The notes under the pieces: generated by a model
The model's database searches: none
What the model saw: only the letters and a program-made list of their open reading frames with translations
What the model was told of the DNA's origin: nothing
Translations under genes and position numbers: made by a program
Source: Pyropia haitanensis
Lineage: Eukaryota > Rhodophyta > Bangiophyceae > Bangiales > Bangiaceae
Assembly (NCBI GenBank): GCA_008729055.1
Contig: SDUX01000007.1
Location: 4,188,460 to 4,252,459 of the forward strand
Direction: 5' to 3'
DNA length: 64,000 bases
Shown: positions 33,502 to 45,275 of the stretch, in pieces
Layout of the letters: each line of letters starts with the position of its first letter
Numbering within the stretch: the first letter of the stretch is position 1

Positions 33502-34054
33502 GCCAGTGGCGGCGGCGGCGGCGGCGGCGACGGCGTGCCGCCGCGGCGGCTGACGCTCCTCCTCACCGCCGACCAGCTGGCCGCCGTCCGCCGCACGCCC
33601 GGCGTCACCGTCCGCGTCGTCATGGCCGACGTCGGCGCGCGCCTCGCGGCGGGGCCGGCGCTGCACCCCGCGCCCCCCACCCCCCCCCCCCCCCCCCCCC
33701 CCCCCCCCACCAGCGGCGCGCCCCCCCCCCGCGGGGGTGGCCGCTCCGCGGCGGTGTGGGCGGCGGTGCCCGGGGCACCCCCCCCCCCCCCCCCCCCCCA
33801 ACGCGACCGGCGGCGGCGCCCCCCCGCCCCCGCCCCCCCCCCCCCCCCAGCGGGGCGGCGGCGGCGGCGGCCAACGGCACCGCCGTCGCGGCCGTCGACG
33901 CGGCGGGCGTGGTGCCAATGACCGCCTTTTACGCCGACTACCGTGACGGGCCGGCGCTCGCCGCGCGGGCGGCCGCCCTCGCCGCCGCCTACCCGCGCTG
34001 GGCGCGGCTCGAGCGGTACGGCGCGTCGGTCGACGGCCGCCGCCTGTGGGTGCT

Positions 34055-34091
<37 letters not shown>

Positions 34092-34134
34092 ACCGCCAAC
34101 GCGACCGCCGCCGCCGCCGCCGCCGCCGCCGACG

Positions 34135-34167
<33 letters not shown>

Positions 34168-34186
34168 GCGGCCGTCGCGGGGCGGC

Positions 34187-34229
<43 letters not shown>

Positions 34230-34412
34230 TCGCCGCCGCCGCTGCCCGGCCGCGCCGCGCGGCGGGTGCTGGTGACGGGCCTCCTCCACGCGCGCGAGTG
34301 GATCTCGGGCGCCGCGACGCTCGCCGCCGCCGAGGCGCTCCTCCGCGCGGCGGTCGCCGAGGTGGGCGCCCGCCCCGCCGCGGCGGCCGCGGCGGCAACC
34401 GCCGCGCCGGCG

Positions 34413-34447
<35 letters not shown>

Positions 34448-34595
34448 AGAGGAGCGGCTGCCGCCGCCGGGGGGGATTGCCGAGCTCCTCCGCCACGTCG
34501 AGCTGCTCGCCGCGCCGGTCACCAACCCCGACGGCTACGCCCACACCGCGGTGGACCGGCTGTGGCGGAAGAACAGAAACCCCAACGGCCGCGGC

Positions 34596-34633
<38 letters not shown>

Positions 34634-35475
34634 GGGTGGCGGCGGCGGGGGTGGCCAGTTTGGCGGCGGCGGCGGCGACGACTGCGTCGGCGTGGACCTC
34701 AACCGCAACTGGGGCACCGACTGGGGCGGGCTGTACCAGAGCCCCGTCGACCCGTGCGTCGGCGAGTACATTGGCGCCGCCCCCTTTTCCGAGCCCGAAG
34801 TCGCCGCCCTGCGCGGCCTCGTCCTCGCCGCCACCCCCGCGGTGCACCTCGACGTGCACGCGTTTGGGCAGCTGCTCCTCGGCCCGTGGTCCCACACCGA
34901 CGACCCGCCGCCGGGGCTGTCCATCAGCGACCCGTTCTGGCGCCACGTCGCCGCGGTCGTCTCGGCCACCCGCGGCGCGGCGTACAGGTACGGCCGCGGG
35001 AGTGACCTGCTGTACCTCGCGTCGGGCATCTTCCCCGACTGGACCTACTCGGTCGGCGCGATGAGCGCCACGTTTGAGCTCCGCCCGCCGTACGGCGCGG
35101 ACGGCGCCGACGGGTTCCTGCTGCGGCCGTCGGCGATCCGGCCGGCCGCCGCCGAGGTGACCGCCGCCACGCTCGTGGCGCTCCGCTACGCCGCGGCCGT
35201 GCGCGGCGCGTTTTTGGGCGACGGCTGGGCGGCGGCGGCGGTGACGGGCGTGGGGGGGGGGGTGGGGGGGGGGGGGGGGGGGGCGTCGCGGCCGCCGTCG
35301 ACGAGCTCGAGGCGGCGGTGCTGGCGCCCGCCTGGGGCGCGGCGCTGCCGCGGCCGCGGCCGCGGCCGCGGCGCGTGAGCATTGGCGTGTGGACGGCGCT
35401 GCTGGCCATGGGGCTGGTCTGGGTGGTGACCATCGGGGGGGGGGGTACGCCATCCTGTGTGTGTCGGTCTACTAG
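30972..35475 (+). CDS. Membrane-anchored M14 zinc carboxypeptidase with propeptide and giant Pro/Ala/Thr-rich N-terminal region (frameshifted)
   Basis: The M14A (carboxypeptidase A/B-like) catalytic domain lies at about 33910-35230: zinc and catalytic motifs TGLLHAREW (H-x-x-E), NPDGY, WRKNRNPN, GVDLNRNWGTDWGG, LDVHAFGQ (third zinc His) and ATFELRPP (catalytic Glu). A propeptide precedes it in two frames: PPYAGVALVAV then CTVRVWAEENPLRPARR, and RLTLLLTADQLAAVRRTPGV then TVRVVMADVG, like procarboxypeptidase activation domains. Before that, ATG 30972 opens a basic N-terminus, hydrophobic AVTAVVVAVGVAAA (signal anchor), TPYAVMDWSWLPP, and about 550 residues of Pro/Ala/Thr/Gly repeats. After the catalytic domain, in a shifted frame, VSIGVWTALLAMGLVWVVTI is a C-terminal membrane helix, ending at TAG 35473-35475. 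Frames switch at C- and G-runs near 32800, 33005-33080, 33365-33440, 33675-33860 and 35251-35281. Catalytic call is sure; the full architecture is inferred. Confidence 0.8.
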
Positions 35476-35675
35476 GCGGGCGGGGGGCGGCGCGCCCGCT
35501 GCCGCCGCGCGCGCCGCGCGCGCGCGCGCCGCGCGGGGCGACCGCCCGCGTGGGCGCGACGCGGCAAAAAAAAAAAAAAGTAAAACCGGCCGCGCGGCCG
35601 CTTGTATTCCGGTTGCAGTCGCGACGCGGGATGGGGACGTCTCTCCCCCCCGGCCCCCCCCCCCCCCTCCCTCGC

Positions 35676-37064
35676 CTACTCCCTCGACGTTGGCGCCAGC
35701 GACGGCGCCGGCGTTGGCGTCGGCGACGGCCGCCCCCGCGTGATGATCTCGGTGCTGTCGGGGATGGTGCCGAGGCGCATCAGCCAGTCCACGTGCCGGT
35801 GCGCGCGGCGCTCCGCCTCCCGCACCGCCGCCCAGTCGACCTTGCCGCCGCCGCGGCCGCCCCACGCGGGCACCGCCCCGCCGCCGCCATTCATGCAGCG
35901 GTCGAGGTAGGCGAGCAGCGGCGCGTCGGGGGTGCTAAACTTGCGCGCAAACAGGTACGGGCTGCGGGAGAGGCGGGCCTCCCACGGCGGCGACGGCGGG
36001 CCGCCCGCGGCGGCCGCCCGTCGGTCCACCGCGTCGAGCGTGACGGGGTGCTGGCCGACGGCGCCGCGCGCGGCGCCCGCGGCGGCCTCCCAGTAGACGG
36101 CGCGGAGCGAGTGCGGCAGCACCGTCCGCGCGTACACGTCCGAGTTGACGAGCAGCGTCGGGAAGTAGTGCTCCGCCGCGGACAGGCCGTGGCCCAGCGC
36201 CAGCAGCGCCTTGCGCGCAAACGCGCTGGTCAGCGCGTGGTCACAAAACGGGCGCGTCAGCACCATCCAGGCGCTGCCCTTGGCGAGCGTCACGTTGAGC
36301 GCCGCCACCACCGGGTTCCGCACCGTCGTCGGCACCAGCACCGAGTGGTGGGCGGCGGGCGAGAAGGAGAGGCCCACGTCGACGGTGAGGCGGCCAAAGC
36401 GGCCCGCCGCGGAAGACGCCCACTCGGACGGCGGGTGGAGGCTGAGAAAGTTGGCGCGGCGGGTGCGGAGGTCGGGGCGGGAGAGCAGCCGCCGGGTGGC
36501 CCCCGCCGACAGCAGCGGGTAGTCGGCGGCCGACAGGTTGAGAAAGTACCGCCACGACGCGTGCCGCAGGGACGCCTCGATGGCCGACAGCGTGTTGAGC
36601 ACCGCCGTGATGCCACGGTACGTGACCGGCTCCCGCGGCAGCAGGTGCACGTTGCTGGGCAGGTCCGACCCGGCGCCGCGGACGGCGGCGGCGGCGGCGG
36701 CGACGACCGCGTCGACCGTCTCGGCGGGGATCTTGGTGTCAAAGTGCAGCACGTACCAGTTGGACGGGTGGTAGACGGCGCGGAGGAGGCGGGGCACGAG
36801 GACGGCGCTCGACGGGGCGACTTGGATAAAGTAGGCCAGGTCCACCTCGTCCGACCCGAGGCCCTCGGGCGGCGCGCTCGCCTCCTCGTCGGTGACCGTG
36901 TAGTCCCGGTGGCAAGGCTGGAGGGGGCTCTCCTCGGGGGCGGCGGCCGGCGGTTGGGCGAGTCGGGGGGCCGCGTCGGCCGCGGAGAGGGCGACCGCAG
37001 CCACGGCCGCCGCGGCTGCTAACGCCGCGGCGGCGCGGAGCCGCCGACCCGGTGGGGACCTCAT
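35676..37064 (-). CDS. GT14 family glycosyltransferase (core-2/I-branching / plant GlcAT14-like), type II membrane protein
   Basis: 462 residues, Golgi type II enzyme of CAZy family GT14, which adds GlcNAc, xylose or glucuronic acid depending on subgroup. The N-terminus MRSPPGRRLR plus [20 protein letters not shown] is a short basic tail and signal anchor. Family blocks: VDLAYFIQVAPSSAVLVPRL, LRAVYHPSNWYVLHFDTKIP (family LL-x-A-x-YHPxNxYxLHLD), PVTYRGITAVLNTL, then SWRYFLNLSAADYPLLS (family W-x-x-F-x-NLSxxDYPL), GSAWMVLTRPFCDH (family GSxWxxLsR-x-F) and SAAEHYFPTLLVNSD. These follow the plant GlcAT14 subgroup more than vertebrate core-2 enzymes, but donor specificity cannot be read. The ATG at 37064 is chosen because the signal anchor starts there. 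Intronless. Convergent with the carboxypeptidase gene, 200 bases apart. Confidence 0.9.
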   Translation of the reverse strand: MRSPPGRRLRAAAALAAAAAVAAVALSAADAAPRLAQPPAAAPEESPLQPCHRDYTVTDEEASAPPEGLGSDEVDLAYFIQVAPSSAVLVPRLLRAVYHPSNWYVLHFDTKIPAETVDAVVAAAAAAVRGAGSDLPSNVHLLPREPVTYRGITAVLNTLSAIEASLRHASWRYFLNLSAADYPLLSAGATRRLLSRPDLRTRRANFLSLHPPSEWASSAAGRFGRLTVDVGLSFSPAAHHSVLVPTTVRNPVVAALNVTLAKGSAWMVLTRPFCDHALTSAFARKALLALGHGLSAAEHYFPTLLVNSDVYARTVLPHSLRAVYWEAAAGAARGAVGQHPVTLDAVDRRAAAAGGPPSPPWEARLSRSPYLFARKFSTPDAPLLAYLDRCMNGGGGAVPAWGGRGGGKVDWAAVREAERRAHRHVDWLMRLGTIPDSTEIITRGRPSPTPTPAPSLAPTSRE

Positions 37065-37683
37065 CGTGACGGCGTAAAGTGGAACGGGTGTCGCCAAGGG
37101 GGGGACAACGTGCGGCGTGAAGGGGACAATACGGCGGCGGAAAGGGGAGAGGGTGGCGGGGACAGGGAACAAGCGCCAGCGGTGTCGCAACGGCAGACCG
37201 AGGCGGAATGTCACACCCGAGCGCCGCCCGCCGTCCACCCGCGCACACCAGAGCAGGTAGACAGGCCTGGGCGTCAACGCGGACAGATGCGCGACACGGC
37301 CGTCGGGCAGACGTGCGTGGCAACGGGCGGATGGACGGGCGTCGCGACGGGTGCCGAGGCCGTGGCGGTCACCCCGGGCGGCTCTTATGCGGCCTCGCGG
37401 TCGTCTGCCGACGGCCGACGACCCCCCAGCCACCCGGCGGCCAAGGCCGGCCGGCAGACCGCCGCGGGAGCGCGTGCAGCTCTGGCCACCAGCCCCGCCG
37501 CCGCCGCCACCACCACGCGGGCTGACACGAGCGCCGCGCGCGTCGCGCCCGCCGCACACCGGTCGCCCGGCGCAGCCGCCCGTACCTCGACGCCCGCGGT
37601 CGCCAGCCACCCGTCTCTGGTCGGGGGGCCCAGGCCAAGCCGGCACGACCACTGCGGCAGCCCCGCCCCCTGCTGTCAAGCCG

Positions 37684-37714
<31 letters not shown>

Positions 37715-40700
37715 GGCGGCGGCGGCGGGTGCCAGACGGCGGGCGGGTCGCGGGCGGCAGACCCCGCGCGACCGCCACGCCCGCCCACCACCACCACCGC
37801 GTGGCGCGGTTGGGGTGCCGGTCACCCGGGCGTCGACCGCCGGCGGTGGCGTCGGCCGCACCTCTGGGGTGGTCGGGATGGGCGCCGCGTGAGCGCGGCA
37901 GCCTACAGGTAGGCGGAGGGGGAGTGGGGCACGCGGCGGGGTCGGGGAGCGGACCCGCGCTCGCGTGCGGGCCGGGTCTGCCGGGCAACGGCGACGGCTG
38001 TTTGGGGGCCGACGAGCGGGAGGGGGGAGGGGGCGGGGCGCGCGCGCCACCGGGGGGACGGGGGGGGGGGGGGGCGGCGGGAGGGCAGAGCGCGCGCTTG
38101 TGAGGTCCCCCAGACGGCCCGCGACACTGCGGGTGCAGCCGCCGCCCGCCGTCTTGGCCGCCGTCGCGGCCGCGGCGGCGGGCTCGTCTGCCCGACGCCG
38201 ACACTCGCGACGCCCCAAACGGCCCCGCGCCCGCTGGCGCCGCCGCCACTGGCGCGTGGACGACAGTCGCGGCGGCATCCAACGGCGGCTTTTCGGTTGT
38301 ACGGGCGCCCGCCCACGCTGCCTGTGTGGGCGGATGGCCGCCGCGACCGGGGGGGGGGGCGGGCAAGCCAAACACGAGAGCGGCCAACAAGAAGCTCGTC
38401 GCAAAGGTGGGGGGCGGTGGCGCGACGGGCGTGGGGCGCGGGTAGGGGGCGCGGCGTCGGTCGCGGCGGGGTGGGCGGCGGTGGGGGCCGGGCGGCCAGC
38501 ACAGCAGCCCCGCCCCCCCCCCAACGGGCAGCGAGCGGATGTGTGCGGCAGCCGAAAACGGGGGGGTGCCGCCGGTCGCGGCGACGTGGGCGCGGGGGGG
38601 AATCGTGCCGCCTGCCTCACCCAAGAAAAAGTCCGAGAAGGGGAGTCACGAGGGCGGCCGCAGGGTGCGGGCTGCCGCCGGCCGCCGCTGGCCGAGGCCA
38701 GCAGGGCGGGCCGGGCCGCCGCGCGGGACGGGCGGCTGGCGCCTCGCCAGCGCCGCCCCGCCGAGCTCCCATTCGCAAGGCATCCCCCCTCGGGCGGGGC
38801 CCTGGCATTGGGTGTAGGCCTGGCGTGGCACCCCTCACACAGACACCTCGTCGGCGACAGCGGCGTCGAGAGACACCACCACCCCGTCGTTGGGGAGGGG
38901 GGGATGGACACAGCCCGCCGGCGCGATGGTTGCACCAAAGGACTCTCTCCCCCGCCTCCACAACAAACAGTCGTCTCCTTGCAATGATTCTCCATCTTAG
39001 GGGGTTTGACGATGGAAAATCGATGTGGCTCGATGAGTCCATCTTAGCGGGGGCGCGTTGGACGTCGTTGGTCTCCTTCGATGGTCGATTGATAGAGACC
39101 TCTAGGGCTGCATTACAGCGAGATCCCCAGAAACGGAACGTGCGCAGACCGCCACTGCCGCCGGATCTGGGCAGCCGTGGCCCGGTGGCATCCTCACTAT
39201 TGGCAGAATCTGCTACGCAACCGGGTTTGCGTTATTCTTGTGATAAGTTGGGGCCGTCAGAACTAATGCCTCACGGGGCCATTCCGCGGACTGTTTCGAC
39301 GAACCACCCAATCAGAGACTGAGTTTCGTTCACTCATGGGCCAACCACAGTACCTGCAGAAGGCTGACAGCACCCCCCGAGGCGTCACAGCGAGGTGTTC
39401 TGACGGCCCACGGTCGCCACGTCGCTCTGAACCTCGCCACGTGGGCTTCAACATGGCGCCACGTCCACGTTTTATTCCTGTACCTGTAGGTGCAAACAGC
39501 GGAAATGGCCGCCCCCGTAGGCCGCCCCCCCACACCACGCCACGGTAGCGGCGCCTAGCCCGCTGACGGTGGCGAGGGGGAGAGACCTACTCGCCTCTCG
39601 CATTCCCTCACATCTTCACCCCGCGCGTACAAGACCGTCGCCTCTCCACCAACCTCCCCGCACCCCATCCTCCTCACCCACATCAACACACCCCCCTGAT
39701 GAACCTGTCTCTCCCCTCCTTGAAGCCGCCTTCCATGCTCACCGCTCTTCGCTCTCTCCTAATCCCTCCCCTTCTTGCCCCTGGATGCGTCAGCCAACTC
39801 CAGCCGCGCAGCTTCACCAGCGCCCCCGTTCATGCCTTGTCTTCTTCACCGATCCATGCAAAACAGGTCCACACGCAAGAATAATCCACATAGCAAGATA
39901 CGAGGCCAAAGCATACAGTCAGACACATCGCGGCCACACATATAGCACGTGATATAGACACGGAAAGAGATCCGCGCACTCCCAGAACCAGAACAAGCTC
40001 CCTCCAGCTGCTCAGACTCCGGCGCGTCATCAAGAAGACGCGCTGGATCACAAATCTCTCATGAACGCGTAGCGCACGGTTCGACGAAGGTAAACGTGCG
40101 CATCTGCAGCCGTGCCGCCAAACAGGGAAGTGACTTGATCCATTGGAAGGGTGTCGAGTACCTTGCGGGGGAAGAGGCGAGGGGTGTGCGTGCAGGCGCG
40201 CTTCAACGTGGAGCACCGTGCCGACTTGGTGCGAGACGGCGAGTGGCGGTTGGAAACCAGTCCGCAGCACGGCCCGCTCCAGGACGGACCTTCTAGAAGA
40301 AGAGTTTGGTGTTCAACTCCAAAGCCGTGGGCGGCAAGTCTAACCCATGCTCTAATTTGTCTCGTCTACGACCTGCCTATTGGTTGATAAGCACGACGCC
40401 CCTTACTTAGGGTGCATCCAAGTGTTCCATGAAGAGTGCTGACGCTGCAACCCCCCCCGGGAATTGGCTGACTCCGAGATTGTCACTCGGCGACCTCACG
40501 GCGCGTCACGCGCCGCCGCGTGATCGTCGAAGTGCGGGGAGCTCCCGGAGTCGCCCGTCACAAGCGCACCACGTGGGGGCGAGCTGTTCGCGAGTGGACA
40601 CAGCGAGGCGCACGTGGCCCCCTGGACAGGCCCCTTAAGGCTTGGGGTGTTCTGAGGGGCCACAGCCGAGCTGTAAGGCAGTTGAATTTCTCGGACTTGT

Positions 40701-43450
40701 GACTGAGTTGTGCTCATTAAGGGACAATTAACTTGTACGTGCGTTGCAGCCAATCGGAGACCGGTTTGGCAGCTCCAGCGCGGAGCACTTAGAGTGCGTC
40801 CGTTAATAAGTGAATGTTGACGGTACGTGAAGGTGCATGAAGTTGCCGTCTGGACCAATGAAACCACACCTGCACGTCCAAGCAACATCCACTTTTTAGC
40901 GGAAGCACAGTAAGACTCTCCGAGTAGGCCATGCGGGCCCCGCCCGAAAATTCTATCAAAGGGGGATATCAATAACGGCGTTATGAAGACTTGAACCCCC
41001 CCCACTTGGATAGGGTTTCCTGGGGGGGTGTGTATGTGTGTAGGCTGTGTAGGCCTTGCGTATCGGATTTGGTCAATAGTGACGATTCTGAGCCGGGCGG
41101 CTGCACGGGCAGCCCAGCCGCCCGGACTGCCGGCCACCCGGCACGCGCCCCCACCCACCTGCCTGCCCGCCCGCCCGCCCGCCCGCCCGTCCCCATGACG
41201 CTCTGGTGGTCGCTGAGTCCTCAAGCGTGCCACGACTCTGTCCAAACATTAACTGTAGCCGTGCCTGCGAGCGCCATTTGCCCGCGTTCAGCTACCGATT
41301 GTTCCAGGCGGCGACGGCGGCGGGTCGGCGGGCGACAGCGGCAGGGCGGCCGGCTGGCTTGTCGCGCGCCGCACCCCCACTGCGAGCATTCCCGGGAAGA
41401 GGCTGGCTCTGGCCCAGTACCGGCGACGGTAGCCGCGCCACTGAACAGACGCCGCGCACAGCTACAGCAGAGGCGGACGCGGAGCATAGCTGGAAAGGAG
41501 CACCAGCAGAGGGCGTCACGGTGAAGCGCCTCGCGGGTGCCAATGCAGGTCATGACCATCCTCTGCACTCCATTTCGGGAGACAGCGAGGGCGTAGGAGG
41601 AGCAACGCCACACCTGCGCGAAGTCCGTCGCTGTCCGTGCGGCACGGGCTGACAGCAGCTCAACCAATAGATTATCACGTATGTGGTCTGATGTATGACC
41701 TTCACAGCCGGACTCAAAAATAGATCTTGATCGTGCACCTATCGAGTCGGTGGTGACGATTGGGGCGCCGATGACCCTCATCTTCCCAACGCCTCGTTGG
41801 TCGATCCTCATCTTGAAGCTTCGATGGGGCTACGATGAGGCTGCAGTCCAAGGAGACGGTCTTGGTCGCTGTAGGGGTGGGGTGGCTGGGGCGGGCCAGC
41901 CGGCTACGTCGGGGGCCGACGCTAGTAAACTCGCCTATCCAGCGCGTCCCAGATCGCGTCGCACGCCCGACCTCTATTGGTGGGGGACGGGGTGAGGTGT
42001 CCACCAGGCGGCGCCACCCAGGCCGCCCCCAGCCATCCACTCCACACCGGCTGCAGCTCATGGACGGCGGCAGAAGAATGGTAGACAGGTGGGGGCAGTG
42101 ACCGCAAAGCCCCCCTGGTGATCCCTCTTTGGTATTTTGCTGTGGCGTTGCGTGGGTGGTGGGGGTGGGCGGCGGCCGCCCGATGGGCCCCAGCACGGCC
42201 ACCAGCACGAAGTGCCCGTTTGCCTCCTCATCGAGGCGGCCAGCAGCTGGCCTCCCGCCGCCACGTGCTGGCGAGGGGGGCGGCCACTCTTGACCACGCA
42301 GGAACGCGTGAGCCGCCGCTGTGCCGACTCTGTCCGACCGAGGTGTCGGACTGGGGGGTATACAGTACAGCAGCGAAGAAGAGAGAAGTGGGGGTCGGCC
42401 ACGGCAGCTACAGTCTTGGTGACCGCAGCGCCGCTCTCGCGTGGCGTGGGTCCACCACGCGGGCGCCGCGCTCCGCGTCCTAGGCGAGCGGCGCGGTCCC
42501 CCACCGGCCGGACCGAGTGGCGACTAGCCGCACGCACGCGGCTGTGCGCGCGAGAATCCACCAGCGGGGTCTGCGGTGGCACCCAAGCCCGAGTGGGAGG
42601 AACCGACCGCCCGGCGGCCAGAGGAATCGCGCAAAGGCACACCCGTGGGCGCGGATCAGGGCGGGGCCACCAAGCTTTCCCGCCCCCTCTGGCCAGCGAC
42701 CCCCGCTGGACACCCCACTTCCCTCCTTTTTTTCCATGACGAGCCAGGGAACGCCATCCGCGCCAGGCGCTGCCAGCCGACCAACACGGGTGCAGAGCCC
42801 CGTCAGGCGGAGCGGGACACGGCGGCACGAGCGCGAAAGCTATGCAACGTCGGCCAATCGGCTGCAAGGCGCTGGACGAGCGGCACACGGGGGGACACTC
42901 GCAGCGCGTGGGGCACGTGCGACACGCAGTGTGCGCGGCGCGGGGTGGGGGGGGTCGCGCCACCCAATCAATGGCCGCCTCGTGGGCGCTATTTCCAGGT
43001 CCACTGCCTCTCTGCCCGCAGTGAACGAGCCGACCACTCACGCGAGGCACGGCAGGGAGCACGAGGGCCGGTCGCCGAGCGGCGCGGTTGGGCGCGAACG
43101 AGACTCGGGCCCCCCAGCTCGTTTCCACTGGTCTGTACGTAATTGTCGTGTTTGGGCCCGTCGGTTCCCCCGAGTCTTACAGTTTCACAAGACACTCATG
43201 CCTGCTCCATGATTGGTCTCGTTCAGTTAGTCTCTGAAATGGGCCCGGTCACTGTGGCTGTACTAATGAAGCTTCCTGATTGGCTGTTCCGAGATACCAT
43301 GGGACTGCGGATGTTCAAGCGTAGGCCACCTCGTCACCTTGGTCTGGACGTTTGGCTGCCTGTTGCGTCCGACCACGTGTGCTGCCGGGGCCTCGTGCTC
43401 CCCGTCAGTCGGCGGGTGACGCTGGGGAGAAGACGGGGGACATGGCGCCC
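37065..43450. other. Gene-poor region, no supported gene
   Basis: 6.4 kb. 37.1-38.9 kb is GC-rich; its long overlapping frames on both strands are compositional. From 38.99 kb the DNA becomes much more balanced, with short frames lacking motifs. 41156-41190 is a CCCG/CCTG tetranucleotide tract. Several CCAATC/GATTGG motifs occur (39310, 40750, 42855, 43208, 43275). A 159-codon frame from 42736 follows a T-run and CCATG context but has no motif. Old transposon debris is a plausible content, not demonstrated. Confidence 0.35.
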
Positions 43451-45275
43451 AGCTGTCAGTCAAAGTGGCGTCCATGGACGTGCGCGCGCCCGACAAGGAG
43501 GTACCATCGACAGCAGGGCATGAAGTGAAGGGGCTTGCCTACCTGGGGTAGCCATTTGTCGTGCCGGACGTGCTCGACGAACGAGGTGAGGGCTCTGACG
43601 GAGCGGCGTCTGCACCCGTGGGTGCTTGTCCCCTGTGGCGACAGCAGGGCGCGACGGGGTGACCGCAAGACACGTTGGCTGGGCGTAGGAAGGTGGCTGC
43701 AGGGCAAACGTACGCCACCGAGGGGGTGGTGGGGGCAGTCTCCACCGCTCACCCGGGCGGTAGTGATGGCAGAAGCAGCTGTTCTCCTCCTCGGCAGGCG
43801 CCGGCGTGGCCATCGGGGTCGCCGTTGCCGCCGCGGCGTTACCCGCGGCGCCGCTGCCGCTGCCGCTGCCGCCCGCCGCCACCGCGCCGCGGGGGACGAG
43901 TACCGGGCCCGCCGTGGAGCCGCCGCGGAGGCTGCCGGCCGCCGCCGCGTCGGGGGCGCCACCCGGGTCGCAGCCCCCCCGCCCCCCCCCGCGCGGCGGC
44001 GACCCCAGCACCAGCCGCTGCCCGGGGGGGTGTTCCGCCGCGGCGTGCGCCTGCAGTTGCTGCTAGTCCCTGAGGGGCAACACCCCGTGGCGGGAGGCCC
44101 GGGCGACGACGAGGAAGTGGGCGGTGGGCACCAGGCCGGCGTCGTCCACAAGGAGCTGAAAGCGGCGGCCGCGGACGGACGGGAGAGGGCATTGGCGGTG
44201 GAGCCAACGACCGCGGCAGAGGGGGGCAGGAGGAGGGGGCGCTGCCAGCGCGGGAAGGAACGGCGGCGGCTCCCCAAGGCGGGCGGCGACCCAAAAGGGC
44301 AGCCGCGGGGGGAGGGGCCACCCAACGTCCACCCGCCGTCGGCGTCGTCGCCGCTCGAGCTGGCGGCGGCGGCGGCGGCGGCGGCAGCAGCGTCAGCGGC
44401 GGCGACAGCGGCGGCCGTCTCGTGGCAGCACCAGCCCCTCCCCCCCCCCCCCCCCTTCGCCGCGCCACCGCCGCCCGCCGCCGCCCGACCAGCGCATCCG
44501 CGTCGGACGCGAGTGACGCCATCCCCACCCCCCCCCGCACCGCGGGCGCCACCCCCCGCGCGGGAGCGCGGGACCACGGACGCGCGGCACCACGTCCCGG
44601 CCACGCGCGCCGCTGCCGCCGCCGCGGCACTGGCGGTGGAGCGGGTGGCCGCCGACGGGCGCGCCCGCGGCGGGCGGGGGGCGGCGGCGAGCGGCGTCGC
44701 GAGGGGGGGCCACCGCCGCGCCCCACACCCCCGCCGCCGCCACTGCACCCGGCCGCCGCCACAGCCGCTACGCCGCCGCCACCGCCGCTGCCGCCGCCGC
44801 CGCCACCGCCACCGACAGCCGCCGCGGCGTAGGGGCGGCGCGCCACGGGGGCGCCACGCCCGTGCCACGCGCGTCGACGGGGCGGCGGCGGCGGCGGGCG
44901 CCGCCGCACCCGCCGCCGCACCCGCCGCCGCACCCGCCGCCGCACCGGCCGCCGCGCAGCGCGACGAGGCGGGGCGACGCTCGCGCCGACCGCCGCGGCC
45001 TCCGCTGCACTTTTCGGGGAAAAAAAAAAAACAGTTTCACAACCGGTTCATGCCGTCGGTCGTCCGCGGCACGCGGCGCGTGTGCCGCGGGACGCATCGC
45101 CTGCCGCGTGCATGCAGACTTTTTTTTCTCCACCCGCGCTCGTGGAAGCAGAGCTCATTCGACGTGGGGGGACCGGCACCCCTCTGGAATGCTCATTTGA
45201 GGGGGGTCCCCCCGGTCCCCCCAGGATTAGCCCGGTCCCCCCACAAAGTTTCGAAACGACCGTGAGAGTTTATTA
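43451..45275. other. GC-rich low-complexity block, possible unrecognised minus-strand gene
   Basis: Long frames exist on both strands because of GGC/GCC bias. The most protein-like stretch is on the minus strand at 44332-44063: MDVGWPLPPRLPFWVAARLG, continuing to GRRFQLLVDDAGLVPTAHFL then VVARASRHGVLPLRD, stop. It lacks the runs around it and could be the end of a real protein whose upstream part is scattered over frames. No family recognised. An A11 run follows at about 45020. Confidence 0.25.

Noticed and set aside
32919..35453. 844-codon minus-strand frame opposite the carboxypeptidase
   Set aside because: It mirrors the catalytic gene in a GC-saturated region. The plus strand has all zinc and catalytic motifs; the minus strand has none.
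35500..35580. CG-alternating tract plus A13 as a retroposed poly-A tail
   Set aside because: No target duplication or upstream retrogene was found; it is the 3' spacer between two convergent genes.
40950..41010. tRNA-like TTCAAGTC on the minus strand
   Set aside because: No cloverleaf can be drawn; the anticodon arm and D arm are missing.
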